A stretch of DNA of 28,967 bases from Solirubrobacteraceae bacterium (GCA_030151725.1 JASLDD010000098.1:1-28967); one strand, 5' to 3'. Shown: positions 7,325 to 15,878, numbered from the stretch's first letter. Notes: generated from the sequence alone by a model not told the origin. Numbers and translations: made by a program.

Positions 7325-7863
7325 TGGTGGCGGTGGATTGTGATCGAAGTATCGCCGTAGCGTTTTTGGCGCTCGACCTCCACGCCGAGCTCGAGCGGCG
7401 CACGCCGGTCGCTCTCGACGACTATGCGCGCCCTAGGGCCAAGTACTTCCGGCAGCATCGCCGAGAGCTCTGGCCCCAACCCGCGCGCTCGCGCATAGGG
7501 AGGGTCGATGAAGAGGAGATCGTATGTCTCTTCGCGCCCACGTGCGCTCCGCAGCGCCGCAAGCGCATCGAGCCGGCGCACCTCGGCCACGCTCGAATCG
7601 ATCCCCAGCTCATGCAAATTGGCCTCCAGAACCGCCGCGGCGGCCCGCTCGCGCTCGACGAACACCGCCGCCCGCGCTCCTCGTGAAAGGGCCTCGATGC
7701 CCAGCGCACCGGTGCCGGCGAACAGGTCGAGTACCACCTCTCCCTCGACCGTGCCTAGCATCGAGAACAGCGCCTCGCGAACGCGATCGGAGGTCGGTCT
7801 TGTCGATGTGCCACCCGGCGCTTTCAAGCGCCTGCCCCCGAAGTGTCCCGCGATCACTCGCAT
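7321..7863 (-). CDS. rsmD: 16S rRNA (guanine-N2)-methyltransferase RsmD
   Basis: SAM-dependent methyltransferase expected to modify G966 of 16S rRNA in the assembled 30S body. The 180-aa protein starts MRVIAGHFGGRRLKAPGG, followed by the signature TRPTSDRVREALFSML, SAM motif I LDLFAGTGALGIEALSRGA and the catalytic motif IV FIDPPYA. A longer frame opens at 7884, but the ATG at 7863 coincides with the family's universal start MRVIAG. It lies 35 bp downstream of recG and overlaps coaD by 4 bp. The short C-terminus (KRYGDTSITIHRHQ) is typical. Confidence 0.95.
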   Translation of the reverse strand: MRVIAGHFGGRRLKAPGGTSTRPTSDRVREALFSMLGTVEGEVVLDLFAGTGALGIEALSRGARAAVFVERERAAAAVLEANLHELGIDSSVAEVRRLDALAALRSARGREETYDLLFIDPPYARARGLGPELSAMLPEVLGPRARIVVESDRRAPLELGVEVERQKRYGDTSITIHRHQ

Positions 7864-7898
7864 GCCAAGACCGTAACGCGCCACGAATCACGCACCGG

Positions 7899-10130
7899 TC
7901 AGGCGGGGATCGGCTCGAGCCCCTCGCCCCCGAATCTGCGCTCGATCTCAATCCCGAGTAGCGCATGCTCGGGCGTGCAGAGCTCGGGGTCATGCGCCAC
8001 GATCGTCTCTGCCCGCGCGCGCGCCCGCTCCAGCAGGTCGCCGTCGTCGGGCAGCCGCGCGACCCGGAAGTGCCCGAAGCCAGACTGGCGCGTGCCCGTC
8101 AGCTCGCCTTCGCTTCGCAGCTTCAGGTCGATCTCCGCCAGGCGAAAGCCGTCGGAGTGCTCCACCAGAGCTCGCAGGCGCGAACTGGCACCGGGCGGCC
8201 CCACGAGCAGGCAGCTGGAGCGATGCTCCCCGCGACCGACACGACCGCGTAGCTGGTGCAGCTGGGAGATCCCGAAGCGCTCCGCGTTCTCGATCAACAT
8301 CACCGTCGCGTTGGGAACGTCGATACCGACCTCGATCACGGTCGTCGCCACCAGCACCTTCGCGTGACCGCTTGCAAACGCGGCCATCGCCTCCTGCTTC
8401 TCGCGAGGGCGCATCCCGCCATGAAGCAGAGCCAGCTGATACCCCTTCAGCTCGCCGTCGCGCAGGCGCAAGAGCTCCGCTGTGGCGGCGCGCAGGCCCG
8501 CTGTCGCAGAATGGCCTGCAAGCCCCCCATTCTGTTGGTCGAGCAGCTCGGGCTCCTCGACCAGTGGGCAGACCACATACGCCTGCCGACCGGCGGCGAG
8601 CTCTTTGCGCACGAGCTCATAGGCCTGTGCACGCTCCGCCTCCCCGCTCACCAGGCGTGTTTGGATCGGCTGGCGACCGTTGGGCAGCTCGTGCAGCTTG
8701 CTCGTGTCCAGGTCGGGATAGCGCGCGAGGGCGAGCGTGCGGGGAATCGGAGTGGCGGTCATGTGCAGCGTGTGCGGCGGCCTCTGCGTCTCGCCACCTG
8801 CCAGGGCCGCACGTTGGCGCACGCCGAAACGATGCTGCTCATCGATCACGGCCACAGCCAGCGAGCGAAAGCGCACGTCCGGCTCGATCAGGGCGTGCGT
8901 GCCGACGACGAGCGACAGCTCGCCGCTTGCGAGCTTGCCCAGCACGTCCCTGCGACGTGCCGCGGGCGTGGATCCGGTGAGCAGCGCCGCCGTGACCTGC
9001 TCACCGCCGAGCAGTCGCTGAACGGTGGCGAAGTGCTGCTCGGCGAGCGTCTCTGTTGGCGCCATCAAGGCCGCCTGGCGCGAGTGCTCGACGGCGCGTA
9101 GCATCGCGTACAGCGCCACGACCGTCTTGCCGCTGCCAACCTCGCCCATCAACAGCCGCTGCATGGGGATCGGTTGGGCGAGGTCCTCGCGGATCGCCTC
9201 CATCGCCCTGCGCTGATCCCCGGTCGGCTCAAACGGAAGCCCGGTCGCGATCCAGCGCTCGCTCAGCGTGGGGGCTTCGTCGAGCACAGCCGCCCCGAGC
9301 TGGGAGCGGCGCTTGGCGCGACGACGCAGGAACAGCAATTGGGTGAGGAGCATCTCCTCATAGGCCAGCCTTCGGCGGCCGGTCTCCAGATCCTCGGGGG
9401 TTCTGGGGAAGTGCATGGCCGCCAAAGCGCTTGCACGGTCTGGAAGGCCTTCGGTGACGCGCGTGGCAGCCGAGAGCGCCTCGGTGACGTCGGCGAAGCC
9501 GGCGCGAGCGCCCTGAACGAGCGTGAGGATCTCGGTCGAGGTGATCCCCTCGGCGGCCGGATAGTGGGCGACGGATGTGCTCTGCGGCGAATCGCTTGGC
9601 CCCTCCCCCGCCTCGGCGGCGGCGAGCGCGTGGTGGGAGACGCCGAAGCCCCCGCGCCCGTCGGCCTTGCCATGCAGCAGCAGGCGCGTGCCCGCCGGAT
9701 AGCGCGTGACCAGCCACGGCTGGTTGAAGAACGTGGCGCGCATGGTTCCCGTCGCATCGAACACCTTGGCCTCCACGAGCGGGCGCATCCCTCGACGACG
9801 CACCGGGCGGGCAGCCAGGCTTCGCACCTCGACCGCGACCGTCGCCTGCTCGCCCGCCCGCAGGCCTGCAACGGTACGTGCCTCGCGGCTGTCGGTGGGG
9901 AGGTGCTCGAGCAGATCGCCAACCGTCAGCAGGCCCAGCGTCTGCATCCCCTGAGCCATCTTCTTGGCAGCCGGCTCGAGCGTGGCGCGCAGGCGCGATG
10001 GGCGCGGCCAGCGAACCGGCGCCCCGATTAGCTCGTCACGATGAAGAGGGCGATTCGAGGCGAAGGCGAACGTCAAGCCGTCGCGCCGGGGCCCAGTGGT
10101 GATCGTCGTGGTTGACGCGCTAGTCGACAT
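7899..10130 (-). CDS. recG: ATP-dependent DNA helicase RecG
   Basis: Branched-DNA translocase that remodels stalled forks and recombination intermediates. 743 aa. The N-terminal wedge/OB domain (about 45-170) includes LGLLTVGDLLEHLPTDSRE. Helicase motor: Walker A MGEVGSGKT (328-336), MAPTETLAEQH, DEQH box (430-433) in VIDEQHRFGVRQR, TATPIPRTLAL (458-468), LLHGGMRPREKQEAM, ATTVIEVGIDVPNAT (595-609) and motif VI HQLRGRVGRGEHRSSC. The C-terminal part carries the TRQSGFG motif typical of RecG. The first about 40 residues are low-complexity (STSASTTTITTG), so the true start may lie downstream of the ATG at 10130. It follows the FakA-like kinase by 58 bp, as in the Bacillus yloV-recG region. Confidence 0.97.
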   Translation of the reverse strand: MSTSASTTTITTGPRRDGLTFAFASNRPLHRDELIGAPVRWPRPSRLRATLEPAAKKMAQGMQTLGLLTVGDLLEHLPTDSREARTVAGLRAGEQATVAVEVRSLAARPVRRRGMRPLVEAKVFDATGTMRATFFNQPWLVTRYPAGTRLLLHGKADGRGGFGVSHHALAAAEAGEGPSDSPQSTSVAHYPAAEGITSTEILTLVQGARAGFADVTEALSAATRVTEGLPDRASALAAMHFPRTPEDLETGRRRLAYEEMLLTQLLFLRRRAKRRSQLGAAVLDEAPTLSERWIATGLPFEPTGDQRRAMEAIREDLAQPIPMQRLLMGEVGSGKTVVALYAMLRAVEHSRQAALMAPTETLAEQHFATVQRLLGGEQVTAALLTGSTPAARRRDVLGKLASGELSLVVGTHALIEPDVRFRSLAVAVIDEQHRFGVRQRAALAGGETQRPPHTLHMTATPIPRTLALARYPDLDTSKLHELPNGRQPIQTRLVSGEAERAQAYELVRKELAAGRQAYVVCPLVEEPELLDQQNGGLAGHSATAGLRAATAELLRLRDGELKGYQLALLHGGMRPREKQEAMAAFASGHAKVLVATTVIEVGIDVPNATVMLIENAERFGISQLHQLRGRVGRGEHRSSCLLVGPPGASSRLRALVEHSDGFRLAEIDLKLRSEGELTGTRQSGFGHFRVARLPDDGDLLERARARAETIVAHDPELCTPEHALLGIEIERRFGGEGLEPIPA

Positions 10131-10188
10131 CGCGCGCCCATCATGATCGCCGCGGCGGTCGTCACACGAAGGTCACCCGCCGAGTGGC

Positions 10189-11937
10189 TCACTCTGCCGA
10201 CAGCAGCCACCAGTAGGCCGCCTGGCCGCCATGGCGAAGCTCGAGCTCGACCGCCCCGTTGATCATGCCCTCGATGTCACCGAGTCCGATGGGCGCGCCC
10301 TCGCCGGCCAGGACGCTGATCAGTTCAGGAGTGTGGTCTCCCTCGACGCCGTCCGCGAGCATGCTCAACACAGCCTGCAGCGTCTCGCGCGGATCGCCCC
10401 ACGCCAGCACCTCGTCTTCGACGAATCCGACCGCCTCGCCGGGCTCGAAGCGCCCCTGGGGGTCGGCGCGAGCGGCCGGAGCGACCGCTCCGGTACGAAT
10501 CCCGGCCAGGGCCTGAGTGACGGCCTGTCCGTTCTCCTCGATCGAGCGATCCAGCGCCAAGGCCACCGCCGCCGTCAGACCGGCCTGCTGGCTGGTGGTC
10601 GGAGCCACCAGCACCTGCTTGTCAGAGAGGCGCGCCGCGTGCTCTGCGGCCATGATCACGTTGGCGCTGTTGGGCAGCAGCACGACCTCCTCGGCAGGCA
10701 CGTCGTGGATGCCGGCGAGCAGGTCATAGGTCGATGGGTTCAGGGTTGGGCCACCGTCGATCGTGTGCACGCCGAGCTCGTGGAAGAGCTCGCACAGCCC
10801 CTCGCCGTTGACCACCGCGACCGCACCACAGCGGACCTCGCCACGCTCCTGCACGAAGGGCGCCTGGATCGAAGCTTTCGCCGCACCGTTCGTGCCGTTT
10901 GCGCTGGCGTGAGCATCCAGCTCGTCGCTGTCGCCGGCAAGCCGGCTGTCGCGTTCGGCAACCTGGACGCGCATGTCGGCGACGTCGAGGTGTGAGACCT
11001 CACCCTCCTCCGCGAACACGGCGGTGGCACGCTCGGGCTCGTCGGTGTGCAGGTGGACCTTCAGAGTGTTCGCATCCCCGACCACCAGCACCGAATCGCC
11101 CAGCTGCTCGAGCGGCCCGATGAAGCGGCTCGCACTGAGACCGCTGCCGGTCACGGCGAAGTTGGTACAGAAGCGATAGGTACCGGAGTGATGCTGCGGA
11201 TGGGTGATCCGCGCCGGCTCGTAGTGATCGAGCTGCGGCGGCTCCTCGCCACGCAGCGCCGCTACCACGCCGGCGAAGATGATCGTCAGGCCGTAGCCAC
11301 CGGCGTCCACCACTCCTGCCTCACGCAATGCCGCCAGCAGGTCGGGCCCGCGCTTGACCGAGTCCTGCCCCGCGTGGACGGCGCTCTCGAGCGCCGCCGC
11401 GATGGCCGTGTCCTGAGTGCGAGGCTCGGTCGTGGGCCCCAGGCGCGGGTTCTCTGAGCTGTGGGCGACGTCGGTGACGATTCGGTGGGCCATCTCACGG
11501 GCCACCGTGAGGATCGTTCCCTCGGCCGGCTCGCGCACGGAGGAGTAGGCGCGGTCTGCCGCCTTGACCAGCGCCGCGCCGATCAACGGAGCGTCGATCA
11601 GCTGCCCGGGACGGCTGACAAGCTCCTCGGCGGCTCCGCGGATCAGCTGCGAGAGGATCACGCCCGAGTTGCCCCGCGCTCCGAGCAGAGCCGCGCGCGC
11701 GACCGACTGCACGATCTCCTCGCGCCCAATCTCATCGATCGTGCGCTGCTCGTCGCTGCCCTGCAGACGATCGAGCTCGTCGAGCACTGCACGCAGGGTG
11801 AGCGCCATGTTGTCTCCCGTATCGCCGTCGGCAACGGGGAAGACGTTGAGGTCGTTGACCTCCTGACGTCGGGATTCGAGATGCGCGAGCGCGCCCGCGA
11901 CAGCGGCGCGGAAACGGACCAGATTGGTGTCGGTCAC
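10189..11937 (-). CDS. yloV: DhaL-domain fatty acid kinase, YloV/FakA type
   Basis: Family of fatty acid kinases that phosphorylate a fatty acid held by a DegV-type FakB protein, making acyl-phosphate for PlsX. The 582-aa product (GTG start) has an N-terminal DhaL nucleotide-binding domain (about 5-230) with LNVFPVADGDTGDN at 30-43 (metal-binding Asp residues), GARGNSGVILSQL (86-98), AEGTILTVAREM and DAGGYGL. The middle domain (about 250-330) contains GDANTLKVHLHTDEP. The C-terminal domain (about 365-580) contains LPNSANVIMAAEHAA. An in-frame TTG at 12039 would add 34 low-complexity residues and run into an intergenic repeat; the GTG at 11937 matches the length of relatives. No fakB gene is in the window. 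The yloU (Asp23) gene that usually precedes yloV is missing. Confidence 0.9.
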   Translation of the reverse strand: MTDTNLVRFRAAVAGALAHLESRRQEVNDLNVFPVADGDTGDNMALTLRAVLDELDRLQGSDEQRTIDEIGREEIVQSVARAALLGARGNSGVILSQLIRGAAEELVSRPGQLIDAPLIGAALVKAADRAYSSVREPAEGTILTVAREMAHRIVTDVAHSSENPRLGPTTEPRTQDTAIAAALESAVHAGQDSVKRGPDLLAALREAGVVDAGGYGLTIIFAGVVAALRGEEPPQLDHYEPARITHPQHHSGTYRFCTNFAVTGSGLSASRFIGPLEQLGDSVLVVGDANTLKVHLHTDEPERATAVFAEEGEVSHLDVADMRVQVAERDSRLAGDSDELDAHASANGTNGAAKASIQAPFVQERGEVRCGAVAVVNGEGLCELFHELGVHTIDGGPTLNPSTYDLLAGIHDVPAEEVVLLPNSANVIMAAEHAARLSDKQVLVAPTTSQQAGLTAAVALALDRSIEENGQAVTQALAGIRTGAVAPAARADPQGRFEPGEAVGFVEDEVLAWGDPRETLQAVLSMLADGVEGDHTPELISVLAGEGAPIGLGDIEGMINGAVELELRHGGQAAYWWLLSAE

Positions 11938-12036
11938 GACGACACGTCTATCACCTTCAGCGGGCGCTCCACCGGTTCGCCGCTCACGAGGAGCAGTCTC
12001 CAACTCACCGCCTGTAGGTTCGATGGGCAAGCCAGA

Positions 12037-12128
12037 CAAGGACGCAGGGAGCGTGGGGTGCTGGCCGAAACGGGGATGCGAGCGGAGCGAGTGTCTCCCG
12101 GCTTCGGTACACGAGCGACTGAGGACGC
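12037..12128. repeat. Intergenic repeat, copy A (between rpmB and yloV)
   Basis: Left block 12037-12056 (CAAGGACGCAGGGAGCGTGG) is identical over 20 nt to copy B at 23086-23105. Right block 12106-12128 (contains CGAGCGACTGAGGACGC) matches 23113-23135 at 21 of 23 positions. Between them is a self-complementary spacer: GTG 12058-12060 with CAC 12110-12112, CCGAA 12065-12069 with TTCGG 12103-12107, CGGG 12071-12074 with CCCG 12097-12100. The right block ends 33 nt past the rpmB stop. The rest of the 224-bp gap (11938-12161) shows no gene. Confidence 0.85.
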
Positions 12129-12161
12129 AGTATGGCGCCGCTCAGCGAGCCTACAGCGGAC

Positions 12162-12353
12162 CTACAGGGCCTTGGTGACCTTGCCTGCTTTCAGACAGCG
12201 GGTGCATACGTAGACGCGCTTGGGCGCCTTGCCAACGAGAATCCGGACCTTCTGGAGGTTCGGATCGAAGCGACGCTTGGTCGCGACCATCGAGTGGCTT
12301 CGGCTTTGACCGAACGCCGGCCCCTTGCCGCAGCTGTGACATACCTTTGCCAT
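12162..12353 (-). CDS. rpmB: 50S ribosomal protein L28
   Basis: 63-aa large-subunit protein starting MAKVCHSCGKGPAFGQSRSHS, with the core RFDPNLQKVRI and the C-terminal VYVCTRCLKAGKV. Two CxxC pairs (C5/C8 and C50/C53) make this the zinc-binding C+ version, as for L32 in the same window. A longer open frame to 12560 only shadows ribH; the ATG at 12353 is the family start. It lies 11 bp downstream of ribH, so it is likely transcribed with the riboflavin genes, and is followed by the intergenic repeat and the YloV-type kinase, keeping the old rpmB-yloV order. Confidence 0.96.
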   Translation of the reverse strand: MAKVCHSCGKGPAFGQSRSHSMVATKRRFDPNLQKVRILVGKAPKRVYVCTRCLKAGKVTKAL

Positions 12354-12364
12354 AGCGGCGCAGT

Positions 12365-12796
12365 CTAGCCGCTCGCGAGTCGATCGCGTAGCGCCGCCAT
12401 GCCCATCACGGCCTCGGCGGCATGGGCGCCCTGGTCGCGCTTGTCCCCCCCGGCGCGCGCGAGCGCCTGCTCCATGGTCTCGCAGGTGAGGACTCCAAAG
12501 GCGCACGGGACCCCCGTGTCGAGCGATACACGCAGGATGCCGGCGGCGGTCTGCGCGCACACGAAGTCATAGTGGTCGGTCTCGCCGCGGATTACCGCAC
12601 CGAGACAGGCGACGCCGGCGAAGCGCCCCGTGCCGGCTGCATAGCTCGCCGCCAGCGGCAGCTCGAAGGCGCCTGAGACATCGAATACCTCGGCATCCCC
12701 GTGACCGGCCTGCGCAAAGGCACCCTGCGCACCGGATACCAGGCGGGCGGCCAGATCCTCATAGAAGCGGCCCACGACGATCGCATAGGCACTCAC
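12365..12796 (-). CDS. ribH: 6,7-dimethyl-8-ribityllumazine synthase
   Basis: Condenses 5-amino-6-ribitylaminouracil with 3,4-dihydroxy-2-butanone 4-phosphate to the lumazine precursor of riboflavin; the family forms pentamers or 60-subunit shells. The 143-aa protein shows the substrate-binding VSGAFELPLAA (40-50), LGAVIRGETDHYDFV with the catalytic His (H75), and FGVLTCETMEQALARAGGDKRDQGAHAAEA (FGVLTCETMEQALAR at about 100-114). Length is slightly short (usual about 150-160) because the N-terminal strand is trimmed. The GTG start at 12796 overlaps the ribBA stop (GTGA). It is last of the four riboflavin genes and is followed at 11 bp by rpmB. Confidence 0.96.
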   Translation of the reverse strand: MSAYAIVVGRFYEDLAARLVSGAQGAFAQAGHGDAEVFDVSGAFELPLAASYAAGTGRFAGVACLGAVIRGETDHYDFVCAQTAAGILRVSLDTGVPCAFGVLTCETMEQALARAGGDKRDQGAHAAEAVMGMAALRDRLASG

Positions 12797-14127
12797 CGCG
12801 CGTCAGGCTCCCCACTCGAGTCCGGGGACTCCTGGACGATCCCGCCGCGCTCTGCGCGCAGCAGCTCCTCATCGAGGTTCAGGCCTTGGTGATGGAGCGT
12901 GTGTCCCATGCGCTGGGCCTTGGTGCGCAGGTAGACCTCGTTGTGCTCGTTGGGCGCGTGCTCGATCGGGAGCTGCCCGCTGACAGACAGGCCGTAGCCC
13001 TCCAGGCCCTTGATCTTCTTGGGGTTGTTGGTGAGGATTCTGATCGAGCCGAGGCCCAGGTCGACGAGGATCTGGGCGCCGATGCCGTAGTCGCGCAGAT
13101 CTGCCGGCAAGCCGAGACGCTCGTTGGCTTCGACGGTGTCCAGCCCATCCTCCTGCAGTCGGTAGGCGCGCAGCTTGTTCAGCAGCCCGATGCCCCGTCC
13201 CTCCTGAGAGAGGTAGAGCAGCACGCCCCTTCCCTCTCGCTCGATCATCGACAGCGCCGATTCGAGCTGTTCTCCGCAATCGCAGCGCAACGAGTGAAAG
13301 ACGTCTCCCGTGAGGCACTCGGAGTGGACGCGCACGAGCACGTCAGGCTGCCCTGCGACGTCGCCCTTGACGAGCGCAACGTGATGCTTGTCATCGACCA
13401 GCGAGCGGTAGCCGACGGCCTGGAAGTCGCCGAAGGTCGTCGGCAGGCGCGTGGCAACCACGCGCTCGACGAGCTTGTCATGGCGGCGTCGGTAGGCGAT
13501 CAGGTCGGCCACGGTGACCATGCTCAGCCCGTGCCGGGCGCAGTACTCGACGAGATCTGGGACACGCGCCATGGTCCCGTCGTCGTTCATCACCTCGCAG
13601 ATCACACCCGCTGGGTTCAGCCCCGCCAGGCGGGCGAGGTCGACGGCCGCCTCGGTCTGCCCGGCACGCTCGAGCACGCCTCCCGCGCGACTCTTCAGCG
13701 GGAACACGTGACCCGGTTGGACGAGGTCCCGCGGCCGGCTCTCGGGGTCTATCGCCACCTGGATGGTGTGCGCGCGATCGTGAGCCGAGATGCCTGTGGT
13801 GACGCCCTCGCGGGCCTCCACGGACACCGTGAAGGGAGTTTCGAAAGACGACTCGTTCTTGGCCGCCATCAGGTCGAGGCCGAGTTCGTCGCAACGCTCG
13901 GGGGTGAGCGACAGGCAGATCAGCCCGCGCCCCTCCTTGGCCATGAAGTTGATCGCCTCGGGGGTCGCGAACTGCGCGGCCATCGTGAGATCGCCCTCGT
14001 TCTCGCGATCCTCGTCGTCGCAGACGACGACCATCTTGCCCTGTCTGATCTCCTCGATCGCCTGCTCGATGGTCGCGAACGGAGTTGCTGTGTCGGACGC
14101 CGATCCGGCGCCGCCTTGCGTGTTCAT
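12793..14127 (-). CDS. ribBA: Bifunctional DHBP synthase / GTP cyclohydrolase II
   Basis: 444-aa two-domain enzyme supplying both precursors of riboflavin. The N-terminal RibB domain (about 17-215) has the acidic loop DDEDRENEGD (37-46), FMAKEGRGLICLSL and the HDRAHTI segment; it makes 3,4-dihydroxy-2-butanone 4-phosphate from ribulose 5-phosphate. The C-terminal RibA domain (about 220-430) has the zinc ligands in SECLTGDVFHSLRCDCGEQL (C271, C282, C284) and the catalytic-loop sequence LSQEGRGIGL, and opens GTP. Both active sites look intact. It overlaps ribE (ATGA at 14124-14127) and ribH (GTGA at 12793-12796), giving tight translational coupling. The ribulose 5-phosphate substrate is also that of Rpe, encoded 8 kb upstream. 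Confidence 0.97.
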   Translation of the reverse strand: MNTQGGAGSASDTATPFATIEQAIEEIRQGKMVVVCDDEDRENEGDLTMAAQFATPEAINFMAKEGRGLICLSLTPERCDELGLDLMAAKNESSFETPFTVSVEAREGVTTGISAHDRAHTIQVAIDPESRPRDLVQPGHVFPLKSRAGGVLERAGQTEAAVDLARLAGLNPAGVICEVMNDDGTMARVPDLVEYCARHGLSMVTVADLIAYRRRHDKLVERVVATRLPTTFGDFQAVGYRSLVDDKHHVALVKGDVAGQPDVLVRVHSECLTGDVFHSLRCDCGEQLESALSMIEREGRGVLLYLSQEGRGIGLLNKLRAYRLQEDGLDTVEANERLGLPADLRDYGIGAQILVDLGLGSIRILTNNPKKIKGLEGYGLSVSGQLPIEHAPNEHNEVYLRTKAQRMGHTLHHQGLNLDEELLRAERGGIVQESPDSSGEPDAR

Positions 14128-14714
14128 GTTCGTGCCTCCAGCAGTCGCTCGACATGCTTTGCCAGGATGTCCACCTCGATATTGACCACAGTTGCCTCTC
14201 CGACCCGGCCGAGGTTCGTACGTTGCAAGGTCTCCGGTATCAGCGAGACGGCAAATCCGCTCTCTGAGAGCGCGCTCACCGTGAGGCTCACGCCGTCGAG
14301 GGCCACCGAGCCCTTCTCCACCAGGTAGCGGCGCAGACGCGGCTCGGCCTCGATCCTGAGCACGCGCGAGAAGCCCTCCTCGCGGACACTCTCTACGACG
14401 CCGGTGCCGTCGACATGGCCCTGTACGACGTGCCCACCCAGCCGATCTTCCGCGCGCAACGGCAGCTCGAGGTTCACGCGCGCTCCTCCCGTGAGGCTCC
14501 CCAGCGACGAGCGCTCGAGCGTCTCGATCATGGCCTGGGCGGCAAAGCTCGTGTCATCCAGCTCCGTGGCAGTCAGGCATACGCCGTTGACAGCGACCGA
14601 GTCGCCCTCGTGCAGATCCCCCGCGAGGCCACTCTCGATGCGCAGCGTTGCACCCTCGCCATCGCGCTCCAGGGCTGTAACGGTGCCGAGGTCGGCGATC
14701 AGGCCGGTGAACAT
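14124..14714 (-). CDS. ribE: Riboflavin synthase, alpha chain
   Basis: Dismutates two 6,7-dimethyl-8-ribityllumazine molecules into riboflavin and the pyrimidine precursor. The 196-aa protein has the invariant N-terminus MFTGLIADLG and two lumazine-binding barrels (about 1-97 and 98-190). Barrel 1 has SVAVNGVCLTAT; barrel 2 starts with LGGHVVQGHVDGTG and has SVALDGVSLTVS. The repeat between barrels is visible as SVAVNGVCLT versus SVALDGVSLT. It lies 30 bp after ribD and overlaps ribBA by 4 bp. Nothing is missing. Confidence 0.97.
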   Translation of the reverse strand: MFTGLIADLGTVTALERDGEGATLRIESGLAGDLHEGDSVAVNGVCLTATELDDTSFAAQAMIETLERSSLGSLTGGARVNLELPLRAEDRLGGHVVQGHVDGTGVVESVREEGFSRVLRIEAEPRLRRYLVEKGSVALDGVSLTVSALSESGFAVSLIPETLQRTNLGRVGEATVVNIEVDILAKHVERLLEART

Positions 14715-14744
14715 CGATGTACCCCCAGAGCGCTCATGCCCTAC

Positions 14745-15878
14745 TCACCACTCGCGCAGGCGAGCCGAGATCAACAGGTCCTCAGCGACGCTCTCACAGC
14801 TCATGGTCAGCGCGCGCAACGCCTCTGAGATGCGCTCCACGCCTTCACCCTCGAGCGGGTCGCGGGCAGCGCTGCCACCGAGCAACAGCGGCGCCAGGAA
14901 CAGTCTGATTTCATCGATCTCACCGGCATCGAGGAACGCGCCGGCGAGGTGTGGCCCCCCCTCGAGCAGAACCGATGCAACGCCCAGCGCGCCCAGCTGA
15001 TCCAGTCCGGAGCGGACTCGCGCGGGCTCGTTTTCCCCGGTGGCCACAAGCACCTGAACACCGGCCGCTTCCAGCGCGTCGGTGTCGGAGCGCGCCGCGG
15101 CGCGGGAGACGACCACCGTCAGCGGGATCTCAGCCGCGGCGGCCACCAGCTGTGAGCTTGGCGGGACCCGAGCGAGCGAATCGAACACGACACGGCGCGG
15201 TTGATCGCCGGGGTCCGCGGCGAGCCCGTCGGGCCGCGCGGTCAGCTGGGGATCGTCGGCGAGCGCCGTGCCGATGCCCACCACCACCGCATCTACAGAC
15301 GCTCGCCAGCGATGCGCGAGCTCGCGGCTGGCCACACCGCTGATCCATTGCGAGTCGCCTGTGCGCGTCGCCACCTTGCCGTCGAGCGTCATCGCCGACT
15401 TGAACAGAACCCATGGGCGCCCGACACGCGCGTGCTTGCGAAAGGCCTGGTTGAGCAGCCGTGCGCTCGTCGCCAGCTCACCGCCGGCGAGCACCACCTC
15501 CACACCCTCGTCGCGCAGGATGCCAAGGCCTCGACCGGAGGCCTTCTCGGTGGGATCGTCCGAGGCGACGACCACGCGCCTGATGCCCGCCTGCAGGATC
15601 GCGTCTGTGCAGGGAGGCGTCTTGCCCTCGTGGCAGCAGGGCTCGAGCGACACATACAGCGTGGCGCCCGCCAGATCCTCGAGTCCGCATGCCTCGATCG
15701 CGTTGACCTCGGCGTGGGCGCCGCCGTATTCGCGGTGCCAACCCTCACCGAGGATCTCCCCGTCGCGAGCCACCACCGCTCCCACGACCGGGTTGGGCTT
15801 GACCGCGCCCGCGCCATTGGCGGCGAGCTCGATGGCTCGCGCGAGGTGCAGCTTGTCGGTGTCGGTGCAGCTGGGCAT
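14745..15878 (-). CDS. ribD: Bifunctional riboflavin deaminase-reductase RibD
   Basis: 377-aa enzyme for the second and third steps of the pyrimidine branch of riboflavin synthesis. The N-terminal zinc deaminase domain (about 1-145) has GGAHAEVNAI (H55, E57) and EPCCHEGKTPPC (zinc ligands C81 and C90). The C-terminal NADPH reductase domain (about 150-370) has KSAMTLDGKVATRTGDSQWIS, VVGIGTALADDPQLTAR and VLLEGGPHLAGAFL. It is first of the four rib genes, but only 47 bp separate it from the upstream glycosyltransferase stop, too little for an FMN riboswitch; none is seen. It may therefore be read through from the glycosyltransferase genes or have a small promoter inside that gene's end. Confidence 0.96.
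   Translation of the reverse strand: MPSCTDTDKLHLARAIELAANGAGAVKPNPVVGAVVARDGEILGEGWHREYGGAHAEVNAIEACGLEDLAGATLYVSLEPCCHEGKTPPCTDAILQAGIRRVVVASDDPTEKASGRGLGILRDEGVEVVLAGGELATSARLLNQAFRKHARVGRPWVLFKSAMTLDGKVATRTGDSQWISGVASRELAHRWRASVDAVVVGIGTALADDPQLTARPDGLAADPGDQPRRVVFDSLARVPPSSQLVAAAAEIPLTVVVSRAAARSDTDALEAAGVQVLVATGENEPARVRSGLDQLGALGVASVLLEGGPHLAGAFLDAGEIDEIRLFLAPLLLGGSAARDPLEGEGVERISEALRALTMSCESVAEDLLISARLREW

Noticed and set aside
12886..14328. Plus-strand open frame of 480 codons
   Set aside because: Antisense shadow of ribBA, which has complete motifs on the other strand.
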